A DNA stretch of 16,628 nt, taken from assembly GCA_031278075.1 (NCBI GenBank), contig JAITLE010000185.1:1-16628 (forward strand), in the 5' to 3' direction. Positions within the stretch are counted from its first letter, which is position 1, and each line of letters starts with the position of its first letter. The position numbers were made by a program, and so were the translations under genes. Source of the stretch: Bifidobacteriaceae bacterium (GTDB lineage Bacteria; Actinomycetota; Actinomycetes; Actinomycetales; WQXJ01). Positions 6,313 to 13,344 of this stretch are shown here, one piece after another. The notes under the pieces are model-generated. The model was not told where the DNA came from. It did no database searches and was given only the letters and a program-made list of their open reading frames with translations.

Positions 6313-6918
6313 GTGTCAGCCAAACCCGCGAAACCCTCCCAAACCGCGTCCGAGACCACGCCCACAGGCAAGGGCCGGCCCACTCCGACCCGCAAACAGG
6401 CCGAGGAGGCGCGCAGACGCCCACTGGGCACGGCGGGCACGCCCAAGACCCCGTTGACCAAGGAGCAGCAGAAGGAGGCGCGCCGCAAAGCCCGCGAACG
6501 CTGGGACCACGCGATGCGCACCGGCGACGAACGCTACCTGCCCGCCCGTGACAAGGGGCCCGTGCGGCGCTACACCCGGGATTGGATCGACGCGCGGCGA
6601 TCAATCGGTGAATACATCGTCTATATCGCGCTCGGGTCGCTGATGCTGCTGTTCTTCCTCATCCAGATCGCCCCGCTGGTCGCCTCGTACTTCATGCTCG
6701 CCTTGTATCTGGTGATCTTCGCCGTCGTGGGCGACGGGATAGTGCGCGGCCGCCGCCTCAAGCGCGCCCTGATCGAAGAGTTCGGCGTGGACAACGTGCC
6801 GCGCGGCTCTGTGTGGTACGGCGTCAACCGCTCGATGCAGCCGCGGCGCAACCGCTTGCCCCGCCCGCAGGTCGAACGCGGCGAGCCGTCCGCCCGCGAC
6901 GCCCCGCGGGGTGGGTGA
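6313..6918 (+). CDS. DUF3043 membrane protein
   Basis: A 201-residue protein of the actinobacterial DUF3043 family, function unknown. The N-terminal third is basic and low-complexity (KPAKPSQTASETTPTGKGRP, TPTRKQAEEARRRP, then a Lys/Arg/Glu-rich helix KEQQKEARRKARERW). The family signature GDERYLPARDKGPVRRYTRDWIDARR follows at about 71-96, then two adjacent membrane helices (about 99-118 and 123-142). A basic cytoplasmic tail ends the protein. The GTG at 6313 is supported by TAGACT 7 nt upstream. It is monocistronic and converges on pyrD. It is probably an inner-membrane protein with both ends in the cytoplasm, which is inferred from charge. Confidence 0.88.
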   Translation: MSAKPAKPSQTASETTPTGKGRPTPTRKQAEEARRRPLGTAGTPKTPLTKEQQKEARRKARERWDHAMRTGDERYLPARDKGPVRRYTRDWIDARRSIGEYIVYIALGSLMLLFFLIQIAPLVASYFMLALYLVIFAVVGDGIVRGRRLKRALIEEFGVDNVPRGSVWYGVNRSMQPRRNRLPRPQVERGEPSARDAPRGG

Positions 6919-6942
6919 GCCTCGCCGCCGGCCGCGCGGGCG

Positions 6943-7986
6943 TCAGTGGCGCGCGCCAGCCGCGCGCCCGGTCCGCGCCGGCCAGATCGGCCCCTCGAAG
7001 ATGAACGCCGTGTAGGCCTGGACGGCGTCCGCTCCGGCCGCGAGATAGGCGGCCACGTCCTCGCCTGAGCTGATCCCGCCCACGCCGATCACGGTCTTGT
7101 CGGGCCCCAGCTCGTCTCTGAGCAGCCGCACCACATCCAGCCCGCGCCGCCGCAGAGGCGGACCCGACACACCGCCAGGCCCCAGCTCGTGGGCGATCGT
7201 CGTGTTGACGGCGACAACACCTGCTAGCTGCTCGGCGTGGGCGAGGGACGCGATCTGCCGGACGGAGTCGTCCGGCAGATCCGGCGCGATCTTGACCAAC
7301 AGCGGAAGGCGGTCCCGCCGGCCGGTTCCCTCCAATGACCGCGCCGCGCCCGCCCGGGCCGCCTCGAGAATGGGCCGCAGCGCCTGGACCGCCTGCAGGT
7401 CCCGCAAGCCCGGCGTGTTCGGCGAAGACACGTTCACCACCAGGTAGTCCGCGTGGCGGGCCAGATGGGCCGCGGCGGTGAAATAGTCGGCCGGCGCGTC
7501 TGGCGCCGCGGTGGTCCGGTTCTTGCCGATGTTGACGCCCACCATGAGGTCCCAGCCCCCCTGCGACGCCCGCAGCCGGGCCAGGGTCAGCGCCACCGCG
7601 CGCGCGCCCGGGCTGTTGAAGCCCATCGCGTTGCGCAGCGCGCGCTGGTCGGTCAGGCGCCACAGCCGCGGCCGGGCGTTCCCCGGCTGAGGCTCGGGGG
7701 TGACCGTGCCGACCTCCACGAACGAGAATCCCAGCGCCGTCAGGCCGCGCGCCGCCCGCCCGTCCTTGTCGAAACCGGCAGCCACTCCCAATGGCCCAGG
7801 CAGCATGCGGCCCAGCAACCGCGTCGGCCGCGTCCGGCCGCCGCCCGCGAGCGCCGCGACACCCGCGCGCACCGCCCACCGCGCCGGCCCCACCGCGCCA
7901 GTCCACGCGATCAACCGGTGGGCCGCGTCGTGCGCGAACTCCGGGTCGAGCCGCCGCAACACACAGTCAAACAAGAGTCGGTACAC
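6943..7986 (-). CDS. pyrD: Dihydroorotate dehydrogenase (quinone), class 2
   Basis: Oxidises dihydroorotate to orotate in pyrimidine synthesis and passes electrons to quinone; class 2 enzymes sit on the inner face of the membrane. The 347-residue protein has the class 2 N-terminal extension (MYRLLFDCVLRRLDPEFAHD) that binds membrane and quinone, then the FMN barrel: AAGFDKDG (69-76, K74 contacts FMN), GTVTPEPQPGN (93-103), NAMGFNSPG (119-127), GVNIGKN (150-156), NVSSPNTPGLR (185-195, catalytic base S188), VKIAPDL, NTT, GVGGI and a C-terminal QAYTAFIFEGP. The GTG start matches the family start. TAGCCT lies 8 nt upstream without a Shine-Dalgarno sequence. It is monocistronic and divergent from pepA. 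Confidence 0.96.
   Translation of the reverse strand: MYRLLFDCVLRRLDPEFAHDAAHRLIAWTGAVGPARWAVRAGVAALAGGGRTRPTRLLGRMLPGPLGVAAGFDKDGRAARGLTALGFSFVEVGTVTPEPQPGNARPRLWRLTDQRALRNAMGFNSPGARAVALTLARLRASQGGWDLMVGVNIGKNRTTAAPDAPADYFTAAAHLARHADYLVVNVSSPNTPGLRDLQAVQALRPILEAARAGAARSLEGTGRRDRLPLLVKIAPDLPDDSVRQIASLAHAEQLAGVVAVNTTIAHELGPGGVSGPPLRRRGLDVVRLLRDELGPDKTVIGVGGISSGEDVAAYLAAGADAVQAYTAFIFEGPIWPARTGRAAGARH
6948..6968 (+). terminator. GC hairpin at the DUF3043/pyrD convergent junction, no U-tract
   Basis: GGCGCGCG-CCAGC-CGCGCGCC is a perfect 8-bp stem with a 5-nt loop, 29 nt after the DUF3043 stop and inside the last codons of pyrD. No T-run follows, so intrinsic termination is doubtful. Confidence 0.35.
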
Positions 7987-7994
7987 GGCTAATC

Positions 7995-8013
7995 AGGCTA
8001 CCTGTCCTACCAT
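7995..8013. promoter_or_regulatory. Back-to-back leaderless promoters for pyrD and pepA
   Basis: Only 33 nt separate the two GTG starts. On the minus strand TAGCCT (8000-7995) is 8 nt before the pyrD GTG; on the plus strand TACCAT (8008-8013) is 6 nt before the pepA GTG. There is no Shine-Dalgarno sequence for either gene. The 6-nt spacing for pepA is at the short end. Confidence 0.45.
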
Positions 8014-8019
8014 GAGCAG

Positions 8020-9444
8020 GTGACGACTCTCACCCTGCGCCGCGCGTCAATCCGCCAACTAGACACAGCCGTGGCCTTGACCGCCGCCGCCCCGACCGGC
8101 GGCGTGCCCGGTTTGGCGAGCGAAGAACTCCTGGCCAGCCTCGGTTTCAAGGGCACGCCCGGGGAGTTGGTCCGCATCCCGCGGGCCGCGATCTCAGGGA
8201 AGCTCGCCGCGCCGACCCTCGCGGTGGCCGGGGTCGGGACCGACAGGTCGCCCACCCAGCTGCGCCGCGCGTACGGGGCGGCGTTGCGCCAGTTGGGCGC
8301 CGTCGAGTCCGTTGGTTGCGCCACGCCGCCGGACATCGGGTCAGGCGCCGACGCCGTGGAGATCCTCGCCGCCGCCGCGGAGGGGGCGTTGCTCGGGGCG
8401 CACGATGCCGTCCGGCTCGTGTTCGCCGGGCCATCCAGCGCCGACAAGGCCGCCAAGCAGGCGGTCAACCGCGCCCAGGTGCTCGCCCAGGCTGTCCGCG
8501 CCGCGCGCCGGCTGGTCGACGAGCCGCCCAACCGGCTCTACCCCGAAGCCTTCGCCGACGCGGCCGTCACCGCCGCCAAGGGCGTGTTGAAGGCGCGGGT
8601 CCTGGACGTGCCAGCGCTCACCAAGGCGGGCTACGGCGGCATCCTGGCGGTGGGACAAGGCTCGACCCGACCGCCGCGGCTGGTGGTCCTGACGCACTCC
8701 CCCACCCGCGCGCGCCACCACATCGCCCTGGTCGGCAAGGGCATCACCTTCGACTCCGGCGGACTGGACATCAAGACCGCGGCCGGCATGGCCACCATGA
8801 AATGCGACATGGCCGGCGCCGCCGCGGTCCTGCACGCGACTGTCGCGGCCGCCACCCTGAAGCTGCCCGTCAAGGTGACGGGTTACCTGTGCCTCGCGGA
8901 GAACATGCCGTCCGGCGCGGCGCTACGCCCGTCTGACGTGATAACGATGAAGGACGGCCGCGCCGTCGAGGTGGCGAACACCGACGCCGAGGGCCGCCTG
9001 GTGCTCGCGGACGGGATCGCCGCCGCGCTCGAGGCGAAAGCCGACCAGGTGATCGACATCGCCACCCTGACCGGGGCGCAGGTGGTCGCCCTCGGCAACC
9101 GGATCGCCGGCGTGATGGGGAGCGAGACGGTGCGGGACGGGATCGTGCGAGCGGCCGCGCAGGCCGGCGAGGACGTCTGGCCGATGCCGCTGCCCGCCGA
9201 CCTGCTGGACGGCTTGAAGTCGGAGGTGGCCGACCTGGCGAGCCTCAACCTGACGGACCGGGCGGCGGGCATGTTGTCCGCCGGCGTGTTCCTGCAGCAG
9301 TTCGCGGGGGATGTGCCCTGGGCGCACATCGACATCGCGGGGCCTGCGTTCAACAGCGGCGAGCCCTGGGGGCTCACGCCGAAGGGCGGCACGGGCTTCG
9401 GGGTCGCGACGCTGCTGGCCTACCTCGAGGACGCCGCGAGCTGA
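8020..9444 (+). CDS. pepA: Leucyl aminopeptidase (M17 family)
   Basis: A cytosolic di-metal aminopeptidase that releases N-terminal residues from peptides; the family forms hexamers. The 474-residue protein has the less conserved N-terminal domain (about 1-155) and the catalytic domain with all expected residues: K240 and D245 (GKGITFDSGG), K252, D263 (MKCDMAGAAAV), and D322, E324, R326 (NTDAEGR). These follow the spacing of E. coli PepA with an offset of 30. PepA of E. coli also binds DNA at Xer and carAB sites; nothing here shows that. The GTG start is the first codon after the putative -10 TACCAT and gives MTTLTLRRASI. The gene is monocistronic and converges on the small gene at 9480-9821. 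Confidence 0.96.
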   Translation: MTTLTLRRASIRQLDTAVALTAAAPTGGVPGLASEELLASLGFKGTPGELVRIPRAAISGKLAAPTLAVAGVGTDRSPTQLRRAYGAALRQLGAVESVGCATPPDIGSGADAVEILAAAAEGALLGAHDAVRLVFAGPSSADKAAKQAVNRAQVLAQAVRAARRLVDEPPNRLYPEAFADAAVTAAKGVLKARVLDVPALTKAGYGGILAVGQGSTRPPRLVVLTHSPTRARHHIALVGKGITFDSGGLDIKTAAGMATMKCDMAGAAAVLHATVAAATLKLPVKVTGYLCLAENMPSGAALRPSDVITMKDGRAVEVANTDAEGRLVLADGIAAALEAKADQVIDIATLTGAQVVALGNRIAGVMGSETVRDGIVRAAAQAGEDVWPMPLPADLLDGLKSEVADLASLNLTDRAAGMLSAGVFLQQFAGDVPWAHIDIAGPAFNSGEPWGLTPKGGTGFGVATLLAYLEDAAS

Positions 9445-9448
9445 CGGC

Positions 9449-9490
9449 CGCCGGTTCAGGCGCCGGTTCAGGCGCCGGTTCAGGCGCCGG
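9449..9490. repeat. Three tandem copies of a 12-bp unit at a convergent junction, creating triplicate in-frame stops
   Basis: CGCCGGTTCAGG is repeated three times without error (9449-9484), followed by a half copy (CGCCGG). It fills the gap after pepA and covers the last codons and stop of the minus-strand gene. Read on the minus strand, each unit is GCC-TGA-ACC-GGC, so three in-frame TGA codons occur at 12-nt intervals. Confidence 0.85.
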
Positions 9491-9821
9491 GGCGGGCCTG
9501 GCGGCGGCGCTGCGCCGCGTTCCAGTCCCGCATCCGCTGGGGATAGCCGGTGAAGTTCACGTCATAGACGGGGATCGCCAACGCCTGGGCGACCGAGCGG
9601 GCTGTCGCCGCGTCGGGGATTTTCCGGCGGGTCCACTCCCCTGTGGTGGCCACCAGCAGGATTGTCGTCTGGATCTGGTTGTTGGGGGGCTCGATATAGG
9701 CCTCCACGCCGACCCGGGTGGCGGTGAAGTTGCGCAGGTGCTCCAATGTCTCGCGTCGCGCGTCGCCGCCCTCGGCCGAGGCGGCGCCGCGCCGCTTCTT
9801 ACGGAATGGCAGCGGACTCAC
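9480..9821 (-). CDS. Small conserved actinobacterial protein, function unknown
   Basis: A 113-residue soluble protein. It has a basic start (MSPLPFRKKRR), a helix (ETLEHLRNFTATRVGVEAYIEPP), strands around TTILLVATTGEWTRRKI, and a distinctive conserved C-terminal segment (AIPVYDVNFTGYPQRMRDWNAAQRRR). Similar proteins occur beside lpdA in other actinobacteria and are sometimes labelled oxidoreductase, from memory, but no cofactor motif is visible here. The GTG start at 9821 has TAGTAT 8 nt upstream and no Shine-Dalgarno sequence. It is divergent from lpdA (165-nt gap). Its C-terminus and stop lie in a 12-bp tandem repeat. Confidence 0.8.
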   Translation of the reverse strand: MSPLPFRKKRRGAASAEGGDARRETLEHLRNFTATRVGVEAYIEPPNNQIQTTILLVATTGEWTRRKIPDAATARSVAQALAIPVYDVNFTGYPQRMRDWNAAQRRRQARPGA

Positions 9822-9829
9822 GGGCCAAA

Positions 9830-9835
9830 ATACTA
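9830..9835 (-). promoter_or_regulatory. -10 hexamer TAGTAT, predicted leaderless promoter
   Basis: On the minus strand TAGTAT is followed by 8 nt (TTTGGCCC) and the GTG at 9821. No Shine-Dalgarno sequence is present in that gap. Confidence 0.5.
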
Positions 9836-9852
9836 ACGGGCCGCCGCCGCGC

Positions 9853-9926
9853 GCGAGAACGGCTCTCCCGTGTGGTCCGCCGCCGGACAGCGCCGCATAG
9901 GCCTAAAGTCATGCGAGAATGGCTCT
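9853..9926 (+). repeat. Imperfect 14-bp direct repeat flanking the lpdA -10 region
   Basis: GCGAGAACGGCTCT (9853-9866) and GCGAGAATGGCTCT (9913-9926) differ at one base and start 60 bp apart. Both are followed by a loosely similar TGTG...CGCCGCC. The first copy contains GAGA-ACGGC-TCTC, a short inverted repeat. They bracket the likely promoter and could be regulator sites or a decayed duplication. Confidence 0.5.
9904..9909 (+). promoter_or_regulatory. Tentative -10 hexamer TAAAGT for the lpdA-E2 operon
   Basis: TAAAGT fits TAnnnT and overlaps the palindrome TAGGCCTA. A start about 7 nt downstream would leave a leader of roughly 70 nt before the lpdA GTG, unlike the leaderless genes nearby. 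CGGACA at 9883-9888 is a possible -35, but its spacing is short. Confidence 0.35.
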
Positions 9927-9986
9927 TTGGCTGTGCGCCGCCAAGTCGGCGCGTCGACCCGCTCACGGAAGGAAGGTAGCCAGCCG

Positions 9987-11366
9987 GTGACCGCAACACC
10001 CCAATATGACGTAGTCGTCCTCGGAGCCGGGAGCGGGGGTTACGCCGCCGCTCTGCGCGGGGCGCAGCTCGGGCTCAAAGTCGCCCTGATCGAGGCGGAC
10101 AAGGTGGGCGGCACGTGTTTGCACCGCGGTTGCATCCCGACCAAGGCCATGTTGCACTCCGCGGAGGTGGCCGACCAGGTGCGCGAGGCCGGCAAGTTCG
10201 GGATCGGCGCGACCTTCGACGGGATCGACATGGCCCAGGTGGGGGCCTTTCGGCAGGGCGTGGTGGACCGTCTCCACAAGGGGCTGCAGGGGCTGGTCAC
10301 GAGCCGCGGCGTGACGCTGATCCGGGGACACGGGCACGTCGTCTCCCCGGCCGCGGTCCAAGTCGGCCCCGATCTGGTCGAGGGCGCCAATCTGGTGCTG
10401 GCGACCGGCTCGCACGCGCGGTCCCTGCCGGGGGTGGCGATCGCTGGCCGCGTGATGACCTCCGACCAGGCGTTGCGCATCGATTGGGCGCCGCGGCAGC
10501 CGATCGTGCTCGGCGGGGGCGTCATCGGTTTGGAGTTCGCGTCCCTGTGGGCCTCTTTCGGGGCCCGGGTGACCATTGTCGAGGCGTTGGAGCGCCTCGC
10601 ACCCAATGAGGACGTCGCCATCTCGAAGGCCCTGGAGCGCGCCTTCCGGCGGCGCGGCATCGCCTTCAAGGTGGGCGCCCGGGTCGAGGGCGTGTCCGAA
10701 GACGGTGACGTCGTCACGGTCACCCTGAGCGACGGCGGGCGCCTCGAGGGCGACGCCCTGCTGGTCGCCGTCGGGCGCGGCCCCAGCACGGCCGGTGTCG
10801 GCTTCGAGGAGATCGGTGTGCAGATGGACCGCGGCTTTGTGCTGACCGATCCCGAACTGCGCGCCAACGTGCCCGGGGTCTGGGCGGTCGGCGACATAGT
10901 GCCCGGCCTCCAACTGGCCCACCGCGGATTCGCCCACGGGATCGCCGTCGCGGAGCGTGTCGCCGGCCTCAGGCCACCGCCGTTGATCGAGTCCGGCATC
11001 CCCCGCGTCACCTATTGCGACCCGGAGATCGCCTCGGTCGGCCTGACAGAGGCCGCCGCCCGCGCCGAACACGGCGCCGCCGCGGTCGAGACCGTCGAAT
11101 ACAACCTCGCCGGGAACGGCAAGTCCCAGGTCTTGGCGACGCAGGGCTTCGTCAAACTGGTGCGCCTGGTCGGCGGCCCGGTGGTGGGCATGCACCTGTT
11201 GGGCGCGCGCGTCGGAGAGCTGGTCGGCGAGGCCCAGCTGATCGTCAACTGGGAGGCTTACCCCGAGGACGTCGCCGAGTTGATCCACGCGCATCCCACC
11301 CAGGACGAGGCCATCGGCGAAGCCTTCTTGGCACTCGCCGGCAAACCCCTCCACGCCCACGCCTGA
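9987..11366 (+). CDS. lpdA: Dihydrolipoyl dehydrogenase (E3)
   Basis: FAD enzyme that reoxidises dihydrolipoyl groups of 2-oxoacid dehydrogenase and glycine cleavage complexes and makes NADH. The 459-residue protein has the FAD motif VVVLGAGSGGYAAA (9-22), the redox disulfide C44-C49 in GGTCLHRGCIPTKA, the NAD motif VLGGGVIGLEFA, the second FAD motif WAVGDI, and the catalytic dyad H436-E441 in HAHPTQDE at the dimer interface. The GTG at 9987 is chosen because GGAAGG lies 10 nt upstream and MTATPQYDVVVLG is a normal start; the frame extends upstream without support. It is followed after 22 nt by the E2-like gene, so the two form an E3-E2 operon. Confidence 0.96.
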   Translation: MTATPQYDVVVLGAGSGGYAAALRGAQLGLKVALIEADKVGGTCLHRGCIPTKAMLHSAEVADQVREAGKFGIGATFDGIDMAQVGAFRQGVVDRLHKGLQGLVTSRGVTLIRGHGHVVSPAAVQVGPDLVEGANLVLATGSHARSLPGVAIAGRVMTSDQALRIDWAPRQPIVLGGGVIGLEFASLWASFGARVTIVEALERLAPNEDVAISKALERAFRRRGIAFKVGARVEGVSEDGDVVTVTLSDGGRLEGDALLVAVGRGPSTAGVGFEEIGVQMDRGFVLTDPELRANVPGVWAVGDIVPGLQLAHRGFAHGIAVAERVAGLRPPPLIESGIPRVTYCDPEIASVGLTEAAARAEHGAAAVETVEYNLAGNGKSQVLATQGFVKLVRLVGGPVVGMHLLGARVGELVGEAQLIVNWEAYPEDVAELIHAHPTQDEAIGEAFLALAGKPLHAHA

Positions 11367-11388
11367 CAGCCACAAAGGGAGAACCGAA

Positions 11389-12630
11389 ATGTCGCAGCAA
11401 GTCCCCATGCCCGCCCTGGGAGAGTCCGTCACGGAAGGGACCGTCACCCAGTGGCTGAAGCAGGTGGGCGAGCCAGTCGCCCAGGACGAGCCGCTCGTCG
11501 AGATCTCCACCGACAAGGTCGACACCGAGATCCCGTCCCCCTTCGGCGGCGTCTTGTTGGAGATCCTCGTGCCGGAGGGCGCGGTCGCACAGGTGGGCGC
11601 CGTGCTCGCGGTGTTGGGGGAAGGCGCTGAGGCTCCGGCCGCGACTGAGCCAGCGCCCGATGCCGTCGCGCCCGCGCCGCCCCAGGTCTCGCCCCCGGCA
11701 GCCGAAGTCGCCCGAGCCCCGCACCACTCCGCTCCCCCGCCCGGGGGTGAGGGCACGGCGTCGTCCGGCGGATATGTCACACCACTCGTCCGCAAGCTGG
11801 CCGCCGACCTCGGCGTGGACCTGGCGCGCGTCCAAGGGACGGGCGTGGGCGGCCGCATCCGGCGCGAAGACGTGCTCGCCGCGGTCCCGCCGCCGCCGCC
11901 AGCTGTGGGGCCGGCGCAGGCGCCCGCGCCGGCGGGAGCGGCCGAGCGGCTCCCGCGACTGCGCGCGATCACCGCGGAACGCCAGCTGGCGGACGTCTTG
12001 CAGCCGCCGCAGCGCAGCTCCGTCGCGGAAGTCGACGTGACCGAGGTGACCCGCCTGATCGAGCGCGCGCGGCGGAGCTTCGCCGAACGCGAGGGGATCG
12101 AGCTGGTGCACGACCCGTTCTTCGCCCTGGCGACGGTCGAGGCGCTGAAGGCCAACCCCGTGTTCAACGCGGCGATCATCGACGGCGACGTGGTCTATTA
12201 CGCCCAGGAGAACCTCGGCGTGACGGTGTTCACGCCGTCTGGGCCGTTGGCCCCCGTGGTGCCGGACGCCGGGTCGCTCGGGTTGGTCGGGCTCGCGCGC
12301 GGGATCGCGGCGCTGAGGGCGCGCGCCGCCGGGGGCGCGCTGCTGCCCGCCGACCTCGCCTCCGGGACGTTCACGATCACCTCGCCCCCTGGGCCCGCCT
12401 TGATGCTGGACTTCCCGGTGATCGAGCCGCCGCAGGTCGCGGTCGTGTCGGTCGGCGCGGTGACACGCCGCCCGGTGGTGGTGGGCGAGGGCATCGCGGT
12501 GCGGTCGACCAGCTACCTCGCGCTGTCCTACGACTCGCGGCTCGTGACGCCCTCGGACGCGGCCAAGTTCTTGGCGGTGGTCAAGACACGCCTCGAAGCG
12601 GCCGCGTTCGCCCCGGAACTCGGTCTATAG
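11389..12630 (+). CDS. sucB: E2-like lipoyl protein (SucB/AceF family) lacking the catalytic His and Asp
   Basis: A 413-residue protein with the architecture of a dihydrolipoyl acyltransferase: one lipoyl domain (1-78, lipoylated K43 in STDKVDT), an Ala/Pro linker, a peripheral subunit-binding domain (129-164, TPLVRKLAADLGVDL...GVGGRIRREDV), a second linker, and an E2-core-like domain (about 188-407). The active-site motif, normally YDHRxxDG, reads YDSRLVTPSD: S383 replaces the catalytic His and T387 the Asp. Other core positions also differ (SPPGP after GTFTIT; TPSGPLAPV where VDTPRGL is usual). The fold seems kept but acyl transfer should not work. It may hold E3 and supply lipoyl arms. GGGAG lies 7 nt before the ATG. 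The symbol is by homology only. Confidence 0.85.
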   Translation: MSQQVPMPALGESVTEGTVTQWLKQVGEPVAQDEPLVEISTDKVDTEIPSPFGGVLLEILVPEGAVAQVGAVLAVLGEGAEAPAATEPAPDAVAPAPPQVSPPAAEVARAPHHSAPPPGGEGTASSGGYVTPLVRKLAADLGVDLARVQGTGVGGRIRREDVLAAVPPPPPAVGPAQAPAPAGAAERLPRLRAITAERQLADVLQPPQRSSVAEVDVTEVTRLIERARRSFAEREGIELVHDPFFALATVEALKANPVFNAAIIDGDVVYYAQENLGVTVFTPSGPLAPVVPDAGSLGLVGLARGIAALRARAAGGALLPADLASGTFTITSPPGPALMLDFPVIEPPQVAVVSVGAVTRRPVVVGEGIAVRSTSYLALSYDSRLVTPSDAAKFLAVVKTRLEAAAFAPELGL

Positions 12631-12648
12631 GCCTCGCGGGGTTCCCGG

Positions 12649-13344
12649 TCAGCCTTCCGCAGCCTGCGGCGCCGGCCGCAGCACGGGGCGCATGATCAGC
12701 CAGCACACCCACAGCACCGCCACGAACGGGGGCGCGCCCATCGCGAGCTTGACCGTCCCCAGCAGCGCCACCCTGCCGCCGAAATACAGTGGCAGCTGGA
12801 CCGCGAGCCGCGCCGCGAACAGCACCACCAGCAGCCAAGTGGCCGCCGCGCCGCGCCGCACGAACGCCGGATCGGCGCGGAACGAGCTCAGCCGTCCCGT
12901 CGCCGCCGCGCACACCACCGCGACCAACGGCCAGCGGGTCAACGCCGAGACCGCCGCGCCCACCAGGTAGATGCCGTTGATCCAAAGGCCCGGCGCGTAG
13001 AAGCCCTCCGCCTTGCCGCTCAGCAAGGCCCACACCACCCCGAGCACGATCCCGCCCAGCCCGGACACGGCCCCCATCACAGACGAGTGCCCGATCAGCC
13101 GGGCGACCGCCAGCAGCAGCGCCAAGCCGAGCGACGCGATCAAGGGCGGCAGGAGCGTGGGGCTGATGACATATGCGACCACGAACGTCAGCCCGGGCAG
13201 GACCGACTCGACCATGCCACGCGGGCCGCCCATCGCCTCCGAGAAGGAGAACTCCTCCGCCAGCAGCGACCGCCAACCTGGCCCGGCGCCGTCCGCGCCG
13301 TCCGCGCCGTCCGCGGCGTGGTCCCGCTGGTCGTCGGCCGTCAT
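12649..13344 (-). CDS. DUF3159 multi-pass membrane protein
   Basis: A 231-residue integral membrane protein of the actinobacterial DUF3159 family, function unknown. An acidic, repetitive N-terminus (ADGADGADGAG) precedes the family signature EAMGGPRGMVESVLPGL (about 36-52). It is followed by some six membrane helices, for example at about 52-82, 91-107 and in the last 30 residues (FVAVLWVCWLIM). In other actinobacteria it lies, as I recall, next to Trk potassium-uptake genes, which are absent here; instead the E2-like gene converges on it with 18 nt between stops. It is last in the dut operon, its ATG overlapping the OB-fold stop (ATGA). Confidence 0.9.
   Translation of the reverse strand: MTADDQRDHAADGADGADGAGPGWRSLLAEEFSFSEAMGGPRGMVESVLPGLTFVVAYVISPTLLPPLIASLGLALLLAVARLIGHSSVMGAVSGLGGIVLGVVWALLSGKAEGFYAPGLWINGIYLVGAAVSALTRWPLVAVVCAAATGRLSSFRADPAFVRRGAAATWLLVVLFAARLAVQLPLYFGGRVALLGTVKLAMGAPPFVAVLWVCWLIMRPVLRPAPQAAEG
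12664..12681 (+). terminator. GC hairpin downstream of the E2-like gene, no U-tract
   Basis: CTGCGGC-GCCG-GCCGCAG is a perfect 7-bp stem with a 4-nt loop, 33 nt after the E2-like stop and inside the 3' end of the DUF3159 gene. A competing hairpin, CCGCAG-C-CTGCGG (12657-12669), overlaps it. No T-run follows. Confidence 0.35.
13286..13312. repeat. Three tandem copies of a 9-bp unit in the DUF3159 N-terminus
   Basis: GCGCCGTCC is repeated three times exactly and encodes the ADGADGADG stretch on the minus strand. In-frame copy-number change is possible. Confidence 0.8.

Noticed and set aside
6281..6604. N-terminal extension of the M20 dipeptidase upstream of ATG 6280
   Set aside because: The extra 108 residues are Arg/Cys/Pro-rich, lie opposite the real DUF3043 gene and do not resemble M20 enzymes; ATG 6280 gives a normal family start.
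9449..9490. Possible CRISPR array
   Set aside because: The 12-bp units are directly tandem with no spacers, and no cas genes are present.
9911..9979. A 22-codon leader ORF (starting MREWLFGCAPP) ending 7 nt before the lpdA start
   Set aside because: It has no ribosome binding site, its ATG begins 1 nt after the putative -10, before the expected transcription start, and the peptide has no regulatory codon run.
9963..12179. A 738-codon open frame on the minus strand opposite lpdA and the E2-like gene
   Set aside because: It is antisense shadow coding from GC-rich codon bias. The plus-strand frames have full E3 and E2 family motifs, while this frame shows no recognisable domain and has no ribosome binding site.
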